Shown: positions 9,758 to 19,243, counted from the first letter of the stretch. The stretch is 64,000 nucleotides of DNA from an uncultured Mesonia sp. (GCA_958296185.1 CATQIB010000017.1:37445-101444), one strand, 5' to 3'. Program-made: numbers and translations. The notes: a model not told the origin generated them from the letters alone.

Positions 9758-11644
9758 ATGATATCCAAAAAAACTATTTTAACTTTTTGTATTGCTTGTT
9801 TAAGTTGCTTTTCTGTTTTCGCTCAAGGCGGAAATAGTTCCTACTGGCAACAACATGTAGATTATAAAATGGAAATCGATGTAGATGTAAAAAATTACAC
9901 CTATACCGGTAAACAAGAGTTGGTATACACCAATAACTCCCCAGATACTTTAAAACAAGTGTTTTATCATTTGTTCTTCAACGCTTTTCAACCGGGAAGT
10001 GAGATGGACGCACGTTTGCAAGATATTCCAGATCCCGATGGTAGAATGATCGAAAATCAAGGCACTAAAGAAAACCCTAAACCAGTAAGCCGCATTGCTC
10101 TGCTAAATGACAAAGAGATGGGGTATATCAAAGTAAATACCTTATCTCAAGACGGAGTAGCGGTGAAGCATAAAACCATAGGGAGTATTTTGCAAGTTAA
10201 GCTGAATCAAGCTTTATTGCCTGGTGCTCAAACCACTTTAAAAATGACTTGGAAGGCGCAGATACCAGAACAAATAAGAAGATCGGGGCGTAATAGTAAA
10301 GAGGGTGTAGCTTTATCAATGGCGCAATGGTACCCAAAATTAGCCGAGTATGACTTTGAGGGTTGGCACGCTAATCCATACATCGCAAGAGAGTTTCACG
10401 GGGTGTGGGGTGATTTTGATGTTAAAATCACTATCGACAAAGAATACACATTAGGCGGAACAGGATATTTGCAAAATCCACAAGAAATAGGTCATGGCTA
10501 CGAAGCCGAAGGTACTCGCGTAAAGCACAAGGGAAACAAATTAACCTGGCACTTTGTAGCGCCGCAAGTACACGATTTTACCTGGGGAGCAGATCCCGAT
10601 TTTGTACACGATATACGCGTTACCAAAGAGGGTGTAATCTTGCACTTTTTATATAAAGATAATCCGGCATATGAGCAAGAAAACAATTTTACCGCTAACT
10701 GGAAGAGATTACAGCCCGATACAGAAAAGCTATTAGATTTTTTTAATGAGCACATTGGTCCTTATCCTTACAAACAATACTCTGTAATTCAAGGTGGCGA
10801 TGGCGGAATGGAGTATGGTATGAGCACTTTAATTACTGGAAACCGTACCTACGAAAGCTTATTAGGAGTAACGGCGCACGAATTGGCTCATTCTTGGTTT
10901 CAATTTGTGTTAGCTACCAATGAGTCTAAACACGAATGGATGGATGAAGGCTTCACAACCTATATTTCTACGCTAGCCGAAGATCATGTATTAAATAAAA
11001 ACAATGAATTTCCGCTAAAGAACGCTTACCGCGGATATATTTACTTGGCCAATTCGGGTGCAGAACAACCGCAAACTACACACGCAGACAGGTATGCTCT
11101 AAACCAAGCTTATGGTCTTGCTGCTTATTCGAAAGGAGCCGTGTTCCTATCACAGTTGGGTTATTTAATAGGCGAAAAGAACCTAGATAAAACCTTAAAA
11201 CGATATTACCAAGATTGGCAATTTAAACATCCTACACCAAATGATTTTATACGTGTAGCAGAGAAGGTTAGTGGCGCGCAATTAGGCTGGTATTTAAATG
11301 ACTGGACACGAACAACCAATACCATTGATTACGGAATTGGGGCGGTGAATGCTATATCAACAGAGCGCACTAAAATCAAGTTAAAACGCTACGGTTTAAT
11401 GCCTATGCCCATTGAGCTAAAGGTAACTTTTACCGATGGCAACAGCAGAATGTTTTATATCCCTCTAGAAATGATGTATTGGGAAAAGCCAATAGATGCA
11501 GAAAAAATAACTGCCTGGGCTTGGGGTCACCCTACTTATGAAATCGTTTTGTTTAACAATAAAAATCAGATAGCGAAGATAGAAATAGATCCTTCCCAAA
11601 AAATGGCCGATGTAAATAGAGAAAACAATACCTACAAGCCATAA
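9758..11644 (+). CDS. M1-family zinc metallopeptidase (aminopeptidase), exported
   Basis: A 628-residue protein with a cleavable signal peptide ending near CFSVFAQ (17-23). The zinc site is HELAH (374-378) with the third ligand E397 in DEGF. The exopeptidase motif is GGMEYG (349-354), a variant of GxMEN, so aminopeptidase activity is likely but the N-terminal-binding motif is not canonical. A beta-rich N-terminal domain (30-250) fits the family. It is alone between two strong terminators and probably acts in the periplasm or at the outer membrane in peptide scavenging. Confidence 0.92.
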   Translation: MISKKTILTFCIACLSCFSVFAQGGNSSYWQQHVDYKMEIDVDVKNYTYTGKQELVYTNNSPDTLKQVFYHLFFNAFQPGSEMDARLQDIPDPDGRMIENQGTKENPKPVSRIALLNDKEMGYIKVNTLSQDGVAVKHKTIGSILQVKLNQALLPGAQTTLKMTWKAQIPEQIRRSGRNSKEGVALSMAQWYPKLAEYDFEGWHANPYIAREFHGVWGDFDVKITIDKEYTLGGTGYLQNPQEIGHGYEAEGTRVKHKGNKLTWHFVAPQVHDFTWGADPDFVHDIRVTKEGVILHFLYKDNPAYEQENNFTANWKRLQPDTEKLLDFFNEHIGPYPYKQYSVIQGGDGGMEYGMSTLITGNRTYESLLGVTAHELAHSWFQFVLATNESKHEWMDEGFTTYISTLAEDHVLNKNNEFPLKNAYRGYIYLANSGAEQPQTTHADRYALNQAYGLAAYSKGAVFLSQLGYLIGEKNLDKTLKRYYQDWQFKHPTPNDFIRVAEKVSGAQLGWYLNDWTRTTNTIDYGIGAVNAISTERTKIKLKRYGLMPMPIELKVTFTDGNSRMFYIPLEMMYWEKPIDAEKITAWAWGHPTYEIVLFNNKNQIAKIEIDPSQKMADVNRENNTYKP

Positions 11645-11672
11645 TGGTGATTAGAAATTATAATTTACAAAT

Positions 11673-11703
11673 AAAAGGCGGCCTTCAAGGGCCGCCTTTT
11701 TTT
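11673..11703. terminator. Bidirectional terminator
   Basis: An 11-bp GC-rich stem (AAAAGGCGGCC with GGCCGCCTTTT) closes a 6-base loop and is flanked by A and T runs, between the M1 peptidase and the convergent gene at 11707. Confidence 0.9.
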
Positions 11704-11706
11704 GCT

Positions 11707-12195
11707 TTATAGTTTGGATTTTAAAATCTTTAAAATAGCTTCTTTATTCTCGGTAAAAAACAGCTGGGCTTTTCTTCTATTTAATTTTAGGTGTATGTTA
11801 TAGGCGCTATCACCAAAAGGTGTTTGCAATTCAAGTAAACTTATTTGTTGATAGGGTATGGCCAATTCTTGATTACCCTGCCAATAAATAAAGTGCTGGT
11901 CTGTAAGCTTAATGTTGGTTTTTTGCACAGACATGTAGGCGGGAATATAAGCAATAGTTTCTAATAAAACCCGTTCGTCTGCAGCCAAATTATAAGACTT
12001 GTCTTTACGGATTTTACGGATAAGAGCAAAAATAAGCGGTGTAATTATTCCAATAAAAATTACAAAAAATACAGTAGTGAGTAGGCTACCTGATAAATCT
12101 TCTTGCTTGTTAAAAATAAAATAGTGAATTATAAAGTAAATAACCGCGCCGATAAGCGCTTGCATGGCAATGAATTTAAATATACTTTTTCTCAT
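11707..12195 (-). CDS. Small membrane protein with PH-like C-terminal region, unknown
   Basis: 162 residues. Two hydrophobic segments (about 8-28 and 38-60) are followed by a basic linker (RKIRKDK) and a soluble part of about 95 residues whose alternating pattern (LLETIAYIPAYMSVQKTNIKL, split by turns) looks like a PH-like beta domain. I do not recognise a named family. It is convergent with the M1 peptidase. A similar two-TM plus beta-domain layout is seen in the unrelated-looking gene at 47537. Confidence 0.65.
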   Translation of the reverse strand: MRKSIFKFIAMQALIGAVIYFIIHYFIFNKQEDLSGSLLTTVFFVIFIGIITPLIFALIRKIRKDKSYNLAADERVLLETIAYIPAYMSVQKTNIKLTDQHFIYWQGNQELAIPYQQISLLELQTPFGDSAYNIHLKLNRRKAQLFFTENKEAILKILKSKL

Positions 12196-12209
12196 AAGCT
12201 ATCTTTTTT

Positions 12210-12322
12210 GCGTTAGGGATTAAGCGGTTTGTTTGAGCTCTTTTGCATTTTTTTTTGCAAAAAGCGAGTAGCGAAAGCCCGACCCAGCAAGCCATTGAAA
12301 GGGTTACTAGGAAACGCCCAGC
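12210..12322 (-). repeat. REP-like flavobacterial intergenic repeat (probable)
   Basis: On the minus strand this noncoding stretch runs GCTGGGCGTTTCC, then GGGTCGGGCTTTCGCTACTCGC, an A/T hairpin (TTTTTGCA with TGCAAAA) and ends AATCCCTAACGC. That order resembles a short intergenic repeat I recall as scattered in many Flavobacteriaceae genomes. Only one copy is in the window, so repetitiveness is recalled, not shown here. Confidence 0.42.
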
Positions 12323-12327
12323 ATAAT

Positions 12328-13758
12328 TTATTTAATTTCTGAAACCCTTAAAGTGTTTACCATACCTTTATTTTCTATTGGCATGGAGGCCAAGTTGATT
12401 ACAAAATCGTTTGAGGCTACCAGCTTTTTATCTTTTGCAATAAGATTTACATCTTCAACAGTTTTATCTGTACTCTCAAATTTATCATAATAAAAGGCAT
12501 TTACGCCCCATAATAAACTCAACTGGGTAAGTATGCGCTTATTGCTTGTAAAAGCTAAAATATGTGCGCTAGGACGCCAAGCTGAGATTTGAAAGGCGGT
12601 ATACCCTGAGTTGGTTAAAGTACAAATGGCTTTAGCGCTAATTTCATTGGCCATAATAGCGGCGTGGTAACAAACCGCTTTGGTGATATACCTGTTGGTA
12701 CGAATATGCGGTGGGTCATGGGGTACGCTAATGAGTTTTGAGTTTTCAACACTTTTAACAATCTGGCACATTTTCTCGATAACTTGTACTGGGTATTTTC
12801 CTACTGAGGTTTCTCCGCTAAGCATAACCGCATCGGCACCATCCATAACAGAGTTGGCTACATCATTAACCTCTGCTCGGGTAGGGGTGAGGCTAGAGAT
12901 CATGGTTTCCATCATTTGTGTGGCAATAATTACAGGAATACGTGCTTTTTTCGCTTTTAAAACCAATTGTTTTTGAATAAGAGGTACCTCGTGCGCAGGA
13001 ACCTCAACACCTAAATCGCCACGTGCAACCATTAATCCGTCACAGGCACTTATAATTTTATCTATATTTTTAACTCCTTCTGGCTTTTCAATTTTTGCAA
13101 TTACCGGTATTTTGTGATCGCTATGCTTTTTAATAAGATCATTAAGCACTTTCAAATCTTTCTCATTACGAACAAATGAAAGGGCGATCCAATCTACCTC
13201 CTGCTCAATGGCAAATTGTGCATCTTTAAAGTCTTTTTCGGTTAAAGCCGGTAATGAAATATTAGTATTGGGAAGATTTACCCCTTTTTTTGATCGTAGC
13301 GGCCCACCTTGAATAACCTTGGTAACTACTTCATTTTCTAGATTAGTATTTACAACTTCAAAAATTAACTTTCCATCATCAAGAAGAATGCGCTCTTTGG
13401 GTTTTACATCTTTTGGAAATTCGCTGTAATTCATGAAAACCCGGTCTTTTGTACCTTGAAACTCTTCGCCCGTAGCAAAGGTGATTTGATCTCCTTTACT
13501 CACAACAATTTCTTCTTTCATGATACCCACGCGCAATTTAGGACCTTGTAAATCGGCTAGAATGCCCGCGTTAAAACCGTATTTTTCATTGAGTTCTCGA
13601 ATGCTAGCAATTCTTTTTTTCACATCGTCATAATTGGCATGAGAAAAGTTTATTCTAAAGATATTCACTCCTTTTTCGAGCATGCTTTTTAAAACACTTT
13701 TATTGCTAGTTGCAGGCCCTAGGGTGGCTACTATTTTTGTTTTTTTTATGTTATTCAT
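12328..13758 (-). CDS. pyk: Pyruvate kinase
   Basis: Converts phosphoenolpyruvate and ADP to pyruvate and ATP, the last step of glycolysis. At 476 residues it has the standard length. Family motifs are intact: KIVATLGPATS (7-17), RINFSH (about 35-40), the metal-binding region VIAKIEKPEG, ARGDLGVE and the signature TRAEVNDVANSV, then the effector-type C-terminal domain. Its start shares one base with the stop of the upstream IPExxxVDY gene, so the two are translationally coupled. It is the last gene of the acpP-fabF-rnc operon. Confidence 0.97.
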   Translation of the reverse strand: MNNIKKTKIVATLGPATSNKSVLKSMLEKGVNIFRINFSHANYDDVKKRIASIRELNEKYGFNAGILADLQGPKLRVGIMKEEIVVSKGDQITFATGEEFQGTKDRVFMNYSEFPKDVKPKERILLDDGKLIFEVVNTNLENEVVTKVIQGGPLRSKKGVNLPNTNISLPALTEKDFKDAQFAIEQEVDWIALSFVRNEKDLKVLNDLIKKHSDHKIPVIAKIEKPEGVKNIDKIISACDGLMVARGDLGVEVPAHEVPLIQKQLVLKAKKARIPVIIATQMMETMISSLTPTRAEVNDVANSVMDGADAVMLSGETSVGKYPVQVIEKMCQIVKSVENSKLISVPHDPPHIRTNRYITKAVCYHAAIMANEISAKAICTLTNSGYTAFQISAWRPSAHILAFTSNKRILTQLSLLWGVNAFYYDKFESTDKTVEDVNLIAKDKKLVASNDFVINLASMPIENKGMVNTLRVSEIK

Positions 13759-14270
13759 TAATTAAAAATTAAATGATGTTTTGATTTTAGTTTTGGTGCA
13801 TCTACCGTATATGCCGTCAATACTTGGTTTATTTTTTTAAGCTTGCTAACGAATCCTAAAATTTCATTTTCGTCAGATTCATTTTCTATTTTCAACCAGA
13901 AGTCAACTTTCGGATATTCGGGTATCAAGTTGAGGTTTCTGGTATTCGCTGGTAAATCCTGAAATAAAGATCCTGCGGTTGGTTTGTTTTGCGGTAGATA
14001 ACTGATTTTATTCTCGACTAAATAGTAATCTACCTCGCGATAGATATCTTGGTGATGAAATAATGCAAAATAAGCCAATTGTTCATCTGTTTTAAAATCT
14101 AAATCGCTCGCACAACGTTTAAATTGTAATTGCAGGTATTTATTGGCAAAATAAGCTAATCGAATATGCTCTAAAGTGGTGTGAATGCCTATAAGGTAAA
14201 AATCATCTTCTAACAATTCATCGACAAGCAATTTATAGGCCATAATTCCTTTTGATTTTTGGTGTGCCAA
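13758..14270 (-). CDS. IPExxxVDY family protein
   Basis: The 170-residue protein carries LIPEYPKVDFWLKI near 114-127, a form of the IPExxxVDY signature (here IPEYPKVDF) found in a family of unknown function limited to Bacteroidota. In related genomes the gene sits, as here, between rnc and pyk. No signal peptide or membrane segment is seen, so it is cytosolic. It is coupled to pyk by the one-base stop/start overlap. Confidence 0.85.
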   Translation of the reverse strand: MAHQKSKGIMAYKLLVDELLEDDFYLIGIHTTLEHIRLAYFANKYLQLQFKRCASDLDFKTDEQLAYFALFHHQDIYREVDYYLVENKISYLPQNKPTAGSLFQDLPANTRNLNLIPEYPKVDFWLKIENESDENEILGFVSKLKKINQVLTAYTVDAPKLKSKHHLIFN

Positions 14271-14356
14271 CCAAAATCAAAGATAACAAAATCTCTGCAC
14301 AAATACACGTTAACTAATTGTGAAGAATAGTAGGTGGATAGTAGCTAGTAAAAGCA

Positions 14357-15088
14357 CTAACCAATCTTATTTTGTAAGGCAAAATAGGCTCTTTTTGCTG
14401 CTTTTTCTTCTGCTTTTTTCTTGCTGGTCGCCCGTGCTTTAGCACGTACGTTATCATTTAACCATAATTTGACTGCGAAATGTTTTTGCTCGGCTACCCC
14501 TGTATCTTCGTAAGACTCAAAATTAAAAACAATTTTTTGTTTTTGGCACCACTCTATGAGTAAACTTTTGTAACTGATAACGAAGCCTTCTAGCTCTTCA
14601 ATGTCTACATAGGGGTCAATTACACGGCGCTTTACAAATGCCTTACAGCTTTTATACCCTTTATCTAGATAAATAGCTCCTACAAGAGCTTCAAAAAGAT
14701 TTCCATGAATGTTATCGCCAAAGTTTTGTTTGGGTAAACTGGTTTTAACTAGACCGATGAGGTTAAGGTCTTTACCTAATTCATTTAAGTGTTTACGGCT
14801 TACTATTTTTGAGCGCATTTTGGTTAGATAGCCTTCATTTCCTTGAGGGGCTTCTTCAAACAAGTGGGCGGCTATTATTGCGCTTAACATAGCATCACCC
14901 AGAAACTCCAAGCGTTCGTAATTTATATCGTTACCCTGCGGATCTTTTTTATTCATAGATCTATGGGTAAACGCACGTTGGTAAATTTCAATGTTTTTGG
15001 GTTTGAACCCGATAATTTTCTGAATAGCCACAAAAAAATTCCCGTTCTTTTTTGAACGGGAATTCCATATGTTTTGAATAATGCTCAT
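14357..15088 (-). CDS. rnc: Ribonuclease III
   Basis: Double-strand-specific endoribonuclease that processes rRNA and structured mRNA. The catalytic signature ERLEFLGDA lies at 58-66, the second acidic cluster is NLFEALVGAIYLD near 130-142, and a double-stranded RNA-binding domain rich in Ala and Lys (KKAEEKAAKRAYFAL) ends the protein. 243 residues is normal. It lies 14 bases after fabF in the same operon, the usual arrangement in this phylum. Confidence 0.96.
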   Translation of the reverse strand: MSIIQNIWNSRSKKNGNFFVAIQKIIGFKPKNIEIYQRAFTHRSMNKKDPQGNDINYERLEFLGDAMLSAIIAAHLFEEAPQGNEGYLTKMRSKIVSRKHLNELGKDLNLIGLVKTSLPKQNFGDNIHGNLFEALVGAIYLDKGYKSCKAFVKRRVIDPYVDIEELEGFVISYKSLLIEWCQKQKIVFNFESYEDTGVAEQKHFAVKLWLNDNVRAKARATSKKKAEEKAAKRAYFALQNKIG

Positions 15089-15102
15089 ATAATTACAAAG
15101 GC

Positions 15103-16356
15103 TTATTCAGTTAATTTCTTAAATAAAATACAAGCATTGTGACCGCCAAAACCAAAAGTGTTGCTCATGGCTACATTTACCTCTCGTTTTTGCGCCTTAT
15201 TTAACGTAAGGTTTAAACTAGGGTCAATGTTTTCATCGGCTACCTCGTGGTTAATAGTGGGTGGCACTATACTGTGCTGCATAGCTAAGATAGAGGCAAT
15301 GGCTTCTACCGCACCAGCTGCACCTAGCAAATGCCCGGTCATCGATTTGGTGGAGTTGATATTGATATTCTTTGCGTGCTCTCCAAATACATTAGAAATA
15401 GCTTTGAGTTCGGCTACATCACCAAGCGGTGTAGAGGTACCATGTGTATTGATAGCATCTACATCTTCTGGTTTTAAATTAGCGTTTTTTAAGCAATTTT
15501 CCATCACGGCCATTACGCCAATCCCATCAGGGTGTGGAGCCGTCATATGATAAGCATCAGAAGACATTCCTCCTCCAACTACTTCGGCATAAATCTTAGC
15601 TCCGCGCGCTTTAGCGTGTTCGTACTCTTCGAGAATTAATGCTCCTGCACCTTCACCTAGAACAAATCCGTCTCGTGTTGCATCAAAGGGTTTTGATGCT
15701 TTGGTTGGGTTTTCATTGTTGGTTGATAGTGCGTGCATCGCATTAAAACCTCCCATACCTGCTTGGGTAACAGCGGCTTCGCTACCTCCGGTAACAATTA
15801 CATCGCTATGGCCTAATCTTATATAGTTAAGCGCGTCGATCAATGCGTTGGCCGAAGAAGCACAAGCTGAAACTGTCGTGTAATTTGGCCCCATAAACCC
15901 ATGTTTAATAGAGATATGCCCTGGAGCTATATCAGCAATCATTTTAGGGATAAAGAATGGGTTAAACCTTGGCGTACCGTCGCCATTGGCAAAATTTTTA
16001 ACTTCTTCTTGAAAAGTTTCTAAACCGCCAATACCTGCACCCCATATTACCCCAACACGGTGTTTGTTAATGGTATCAAGATCTAGTTTTGAATCGGCTA
16101 TAGCTTCATCTGAAGCTACCAAAGCATACTGTGCAAATTTATCAAGACGTCTTAACTCTTTGCGATCAAAATACTCATTAAAAGGGAAGTTTTTAATCTC
16201 ACAAGCGAACTTCGTCTTAAATTTATCAGTATCAAAATAAGTGATGGGTGCTCCACCACTTCTCCCGCTTACCAAACCATCCCAGTATTCCTGTATATTG
16301 TTACCAATGGGGGTAAGGGCACCTAAACCTGTAACTACTACTCGCTTTAACTCCAT
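15103..16356 (-). CDS. fabF: Beta-ketoacyl-ACP synthase II
   Basis: Elongates acyl-ACP with malonyl-ACP in fatty acid synthesis. The Cys-His-His triad is C165 (SACASS), H305 (NTHGTS) and H342 (GHLLGAAG). The 417-residue length is standard for FabF. It follows acpP by 12 bases, so the carrier protein and its condensing enzyme are made together. No anomalies. Confidence 0.97.
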   Translation of the reverse strand: MELKRVVVTGLGALTPIGNNIQEYWDGLVSGRSGGAPITYFDTDKFKTKFACEIKNFPFNEYFDRKELRRLDKFAQYALVASDEAIADSKLDLDTINKHRVGVIWGAGIGGLETFQEEVKNFANGDGTPRFNPFFIPKMIADIAPGHISIKHGFMGPNYTTVSACASSANALIDALNYIRLGHSDVIVTGGSEAAVTQAGMGGFNAMHALSTNNENPTKASKPFDATRDGFVLGEGAGALILEEYEHAKARGAKIYAEVVGGGMSSDAYHMTAPHPDGIGVMAVMENCLKNANLKPEDVDAINTHGTSTPLGDVAELKAISNVFGEHAKNININSTKSMTGHLLGAAGAVEAIASILAMQHSIVPPTINHEVADENIDPSLNLTLNKAQKREVNVAMSNTFGFGGHNACILFKKLTE

Positions 16357-16368
16357 ACTTGAGATGTA

Positions 16369-16605
16369 TTATTTTTTTGCTTCCTCGATATAAGAAATAG
16401 CTTGACCTACAGTTGAAATGTTTTCTGCTTGGTCATCTGGAATTTGAATATCGAACTCTTTTTCGAATTCCATAATTAATTCAACGGTGTCCAATGAATC
16501 AGCACCTAAATCGTTGGTGAAACTAGCGTCGTTTACTACTTCATTCTCGTCAACTCCTAATTTATCAACGATAATTGCTTTTACTCTTGATGCAATGTCT
16601 GACAT
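16369..16605 (-). CDS. acpP: Acyl carrier protein
   Basis: A 78-residue acidic helical protein with the phosphopantetheine attachment site S37 in GADSLDTVE. It carries the growing acyl chain during fatty acid synthesis. It is the first gene of the acpP-fabF-rnc-IPExxxVDY-pyk operon and has a near-consensus promoter 32 bases upstream. Confidence 0.97.
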   Translation of the reverse strand: MSDIASRVKAIIVDKLGVDENEVVNDASFTNDLGADSLDTVELIMEFEKEFDIQIPDDQAENISTVGQAISYIEEAKK

Positions 16606-16636
16606 AATCTTCTAATTTTAAAATTTGATTAAGTGG

Positions 16637-16665
16637 CAAAAATAAAAAACTTTAGGTTAAAACAA
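16637..16665 (-). promoter_or_regulatory. Promoter of the acpP operon (TTG-N18-TATTTTTG)
   Basis: On the minus strand, TTG (16665-16663) and TATTTTTG (16644-16637) are separated by 18 bases. Both boxes and the spacing fit the Bacteroidota housekeeping consensus TTG-N17-23-TAnnTTTG. The acpP start lies 31 bases downstream. Confidence 0.78.
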
Positions 16666-16756
16666 GTTTTCTTGCCAAAAATGTGTGCCCAATTTACATA
16701 AATTTATACAAAGTAACTATTTTTACTACCTAATAATTCACCAAAAAAGCTTTGTT

Positions 16757-17344
16757 TTGATAGATAAATCCCTTCCGCAGACTAAGAAAATAGTGGTATT
16801 TGCCTCAGGTAAAGGCTCTAATGCCAAAAAGATAATACAGCACTTTGATGGCCACGCTGAAGTAGAAGTAAGTCACGTTTTCTCTAATAAAAAGACAGCT
16901 CCCGTCTTAAAAATGGCCCATGAGCATGGGGTGCAAGCCGTACATTTTGATAAAGCAGCTTTGTATGAAAGTAATGAACTTTTGCAAATGTTGCAGCAAA
17001 TAAAGCCCGACCTTATTGTGCTGGCCGGTTTTTTATGGTTAATGCCTAAAGCGATTATCGAGGCCTTTCCTAATAAAATAATCAACGTTCATCCTGCTTT
17101 GTTACCTAAATATGGAGGTAAAGGTATGTACGGTAGTTTTGTACACCGAGCGGTTTTACAAAATAATGACACCGAAACAGGTATAACTTTTCATTATGTG
17201 AATGAGAATTATGATGAAGGCGAGCATATAGCGCAATTTAAAGTACCCATTAAACCCGATGAAACCTTAGATTCTTTGCAAGAGAAAATTCACGGTTTAG
17301 AGCATGAGCATTTTGTTCAAGTAATAGAAAACTTATTGCAATAA
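16757..17344 (+). CDS. purN: Phosphoribosylglycinamide formyltransferase
   Basis: Transfers a formyl group from 10-formyl-THF to GAR in purine synthesis. The frame is open from a GTG at 16685, but the first 24 codons from there read as AT-rich leader, while the family begins close to KKIVVFASGKGSNA. TTG at 16757 gives a 195-residue protein of normal length and is my preferred start; this is an inference. The motifs HPALLPKYGG, LAGFLWLMP and YDEGEHIAQ are present. It is divergent from acpP and overlaps rnhA by one base (TAATG). Confidence 0.88.
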   Translation: MIDKSLPQTKKIVVFASGKGSNAKKIIQHFDGHAEVEVSHVFSNKKTAPVLKMAHEHGVQAVHFDKAALYESNELLQMLQQIKPDLIVLAGFLWLMPKAIIEAFPNKIINVHPALLPKYGGKGMYGSFVHRAVLQNNDTETGITFHYVNENYDEGEHIAQFKVPIKPDETLDSLQEKIHGLEHEHFVQVIENLLQ

Positions 17345-17982
17345 TGACTAAAAAGCAAAAGTATTATGTTGTTTGGCAAGGAAGAAAAACCGGCATTTTC
17401 ACCTCCTGGGAAGATTGTAAAGCACAAATCACAGGTTACCAAGGAGCGCAATACAAGAGTTTTTCTAGTTTTACTGAAGCACAAAAAGCTTTTAATAAAG
17501 CCTACGATGAGGTAAAGGCAAAGGCGCATAATAAAAATGAGCCCAGTTTAGAACAACTTGAACGCAGAGTTAAAGAAGTAGATTTTAATGCGCTGGCGGT
17601 TGATGCCGCTTCAAGCGGAAACCCGGGAAAGGTGGAATACCGGGGTGTTTGGATAAAAAACAACAAGCAAATTTTTCATAAAGGTCCTTTTGAAGAAGGA
17701 ACCAATAATATTGGTGAATTTCTAGCACTTGTACACGCACTGGCTTTACTTAAAAAAAACCAATATACTCACGCCGTTTATTCCGATTCAAAAATTGCGA
17801 TTGGCTGGGTGTATAAAAAGAAATGTAATACTAAATTAAAACGAAACCCTAAGAATGCCGCGATTTTTGAGTTGGTAGATCGTGCCGAAAAATGGCTGGC
17901 AACGAATTACTTCACCACCAAAATCATAAAATGGGATACTAAAAACTGGGGGGAAATCCCAGCGGATTTTGGGAGGAAATAA
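17344..17982 (+). CDS. rnhA: Ribonuclease HI with N-terminal viroplasmin-like domain
   Basis: Degrades RNA in RNA-DNA hybrids. An N-terminal hybrid-binding domain (YYVVWQGRKTGIF, 7-19, to about 50) precedes a linker and the RNase H fold. The catalytic acids are D87 (LAVDAASSG), E125 (NIGEFLAL), D148 (YSDSKIA) and D208 (GEIPADFGRK). The 212 residues fit the viroplasmin-fused type. It starts on the last base of the purN stop, so the two are coupled. Confidence 0.94.
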   Translation: MTKKQKYYVVWQGRKTGIFTSWEDCKAQITGYQGAQYKSFSSFTEAQKAFNKAYDEVKAKAHNKNEPSLEQLERRVKEVDFNALAVDAASSGNPGKVEYRGVWIKNNKQIFHKGPFEEGTNNIGEFLALVHALALLKKNQYTHAVYSDSKIAIGWVYKKKCNTKLKRNPKNAAIFELVDRAEKWLATNYFTTKIIKWDTKNWGEIPADFGRK

Positions 17983-18008
17983 AACGGCTTTATAAAGCCG
18001 TTTTATCA
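17981..18008. terminator. Bidirectional terminator after rnhA
   Basis: A perfect 24-base palindrome (AAAACGGCTTTA with TAAAGCCGTTTT) overlaps the rnhA stop codon and is flanked by T on the right. It can also end the convergent small membrane gene at 18015. Confidence 0.85.
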
Positions 18009-18014
18009 ATTATA

Positions 18015-18209
18015 TTAGTGCGTTTTAGTTTTTCTGTTAAAAAAAACAGTCGCAAAATATAAAGCGAATTGAGTTATAGATATTATAAATAATAACTGAT
18101 AATATTCAGTACGTCTTTCCAAAACATTGTAAACGCCTAATGTTAGAAAAATAAATGATAATAATAGAAATTTATTTTTTGACTTATACAATTTTACTAT
18201 TTTTTTCAT
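18015..18209 (-). CDS. Small two-TM membrane protein, unknown
   Basis: 64 residues: a Lys-rich start (MKKIVKLYKSKNK), a hydrophobic segment (14-28), a short polar turn with RRTEYYQ, a second hydrophobic segment (38-56) and a basic end (NRKTKTH). No family recognised. It lies 14 bases after the CPBP-family gene on the same strand, so the two probably form an operon. Confidence 0.6.
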   Translation of the reverse strand: MKKIVKLYKSKNKFLLLSFIFLTLGVYNVLERRTEYYQLLFIISITQFALYFATVFFNRKTKTH

Positions 18210-18223
18210 ATTTAAATAAGGAT

Positions 18224-19243
18224 TTATTTGTTGCGCATAGCATCTAGTTGTTTTTGTTTTACCATAAGTCCTTCTTTTTCCAATAAACGTAAAATCTCTT
18301 CTAGCTCGATTAAACAGGAGTCTTTTTTCTGAATATTCAAAGAGTACACCTTAAATTGCTTTTTCTGGGAATATAAATCTAAAACGGAATCTAATTGTAT
18401 ATTTTTCTGGTTAGCAAAAAAATCGAGATCCATTTTATTAAACTGCAAGGCTTTATGAAACCCAGTGTTTAAGTGAAGCGTTTTCCATTGCAGGTGTTTT
18501 TGAGAAATTTCAAAATCAGCTAAATTATCCAATACTCCAGATTCTGCTACGCTTAAGGTATAACATGAGGTAGTATGCGTTATAGGCGTTTCATTAATCT
18601 CAGATGCTGAAAATTGGTATGAAAATAAAATTGCGTTGAACACAAAATGAAAAAGAAAAGCCCAAAATAAGCCGTAATTTATACGTAAATAACATAAAAT
18701 AAAGCTGACGCCTATGAAGTTTAAAGTCAAACTAATGCTCGCAATATCTGGCGTATCGAATAGACGCAAAGGACCGTAGTGAAAAAAGCTGAAACTTACC
18801 GAAGTAAGTATAATCTGAGCGAGGCTAATCTTAAGTGTCGAAAAGGTTTTGTTAAAGAAGTTTAAAGAATAACTAATGCCTAATAATGATAAAAAGAAAA
18901 ATTCAATTTTAGTTGCAGATTGAAAAAGAATTAAAATTGCCAGAAGACTAAAAATAGTAATTACTATTTTAGTGCGCTTTTTTTTATGTGCTACACCAAC
19001 ATGCCACCTATGAACCACCTCTTCTATAAGGGGTAGAAAAAGGAGGATGAATAGCCAGGTATGCAGATTACTGCTAAAAGAAAATGCTTCTGGTTTTGCT
19101 TGTACTTCTTTAAAGAGATTGTTATCTAAACCTTGGTAAACAAAAATAATGAAAAAAGTAATGAAAAGCTGGACCTCCAAAAGAAGGCCCAGTAAAAAAA
19201 TAGTATTAAACTTATTTTTTTTAAAGTGTTTTATTATTCGCAT
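18224..19243 (-). CDS. CPBP-family (Abi) intramembrane metalloprotease
   Basis: 339 residues with about eight hydrophobic segments. The three CPBP motifs are present: EEVVHR (E74, E75, R79), FxxxH in SFSFFHYG (H155) and HxxxN in HFVFNA (H199, N203), so it is probably an active intramembrane protease. A soluble C-terminal tail of about 120 residues follows, unusual for the family. Known relatives act in prenyl-protein processing, bacteriocin self-immunity or signalling; the sequence does not choose among these. Its neighbours are small unknown membrane proteins. Confidence 0.8.
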   Translation of the reverse strand: MRIIKHFKKNKFNTIFLLGLLLEVQLFITFFIIFVYQGLDNNLFKEVQAKPEAFSFSSNLHTWLFILLFLPLIEEVVHRWHVGVAHKKKRTKIVITIFSLLAILILFQSATKIEFFFLSLLGISYSLNFFNKTFSTLKISLAQIILTSVSFSFFHYGPLRLFDTPDIASISLTLNFIGVSFILCYLRINYGLFWAFLFHFVFNAILFSYQFSASEINETPITHTTSCYTLSVAESGVLDNLADFEISQKHLQWKTLHLNTGFHKALQFNKMDLDFFANQKNIQLDSVLDLYSQKKQFKVYSLNIQKKDSCLIELEEILRLLEKEGLMVKQKQLDAMRNK

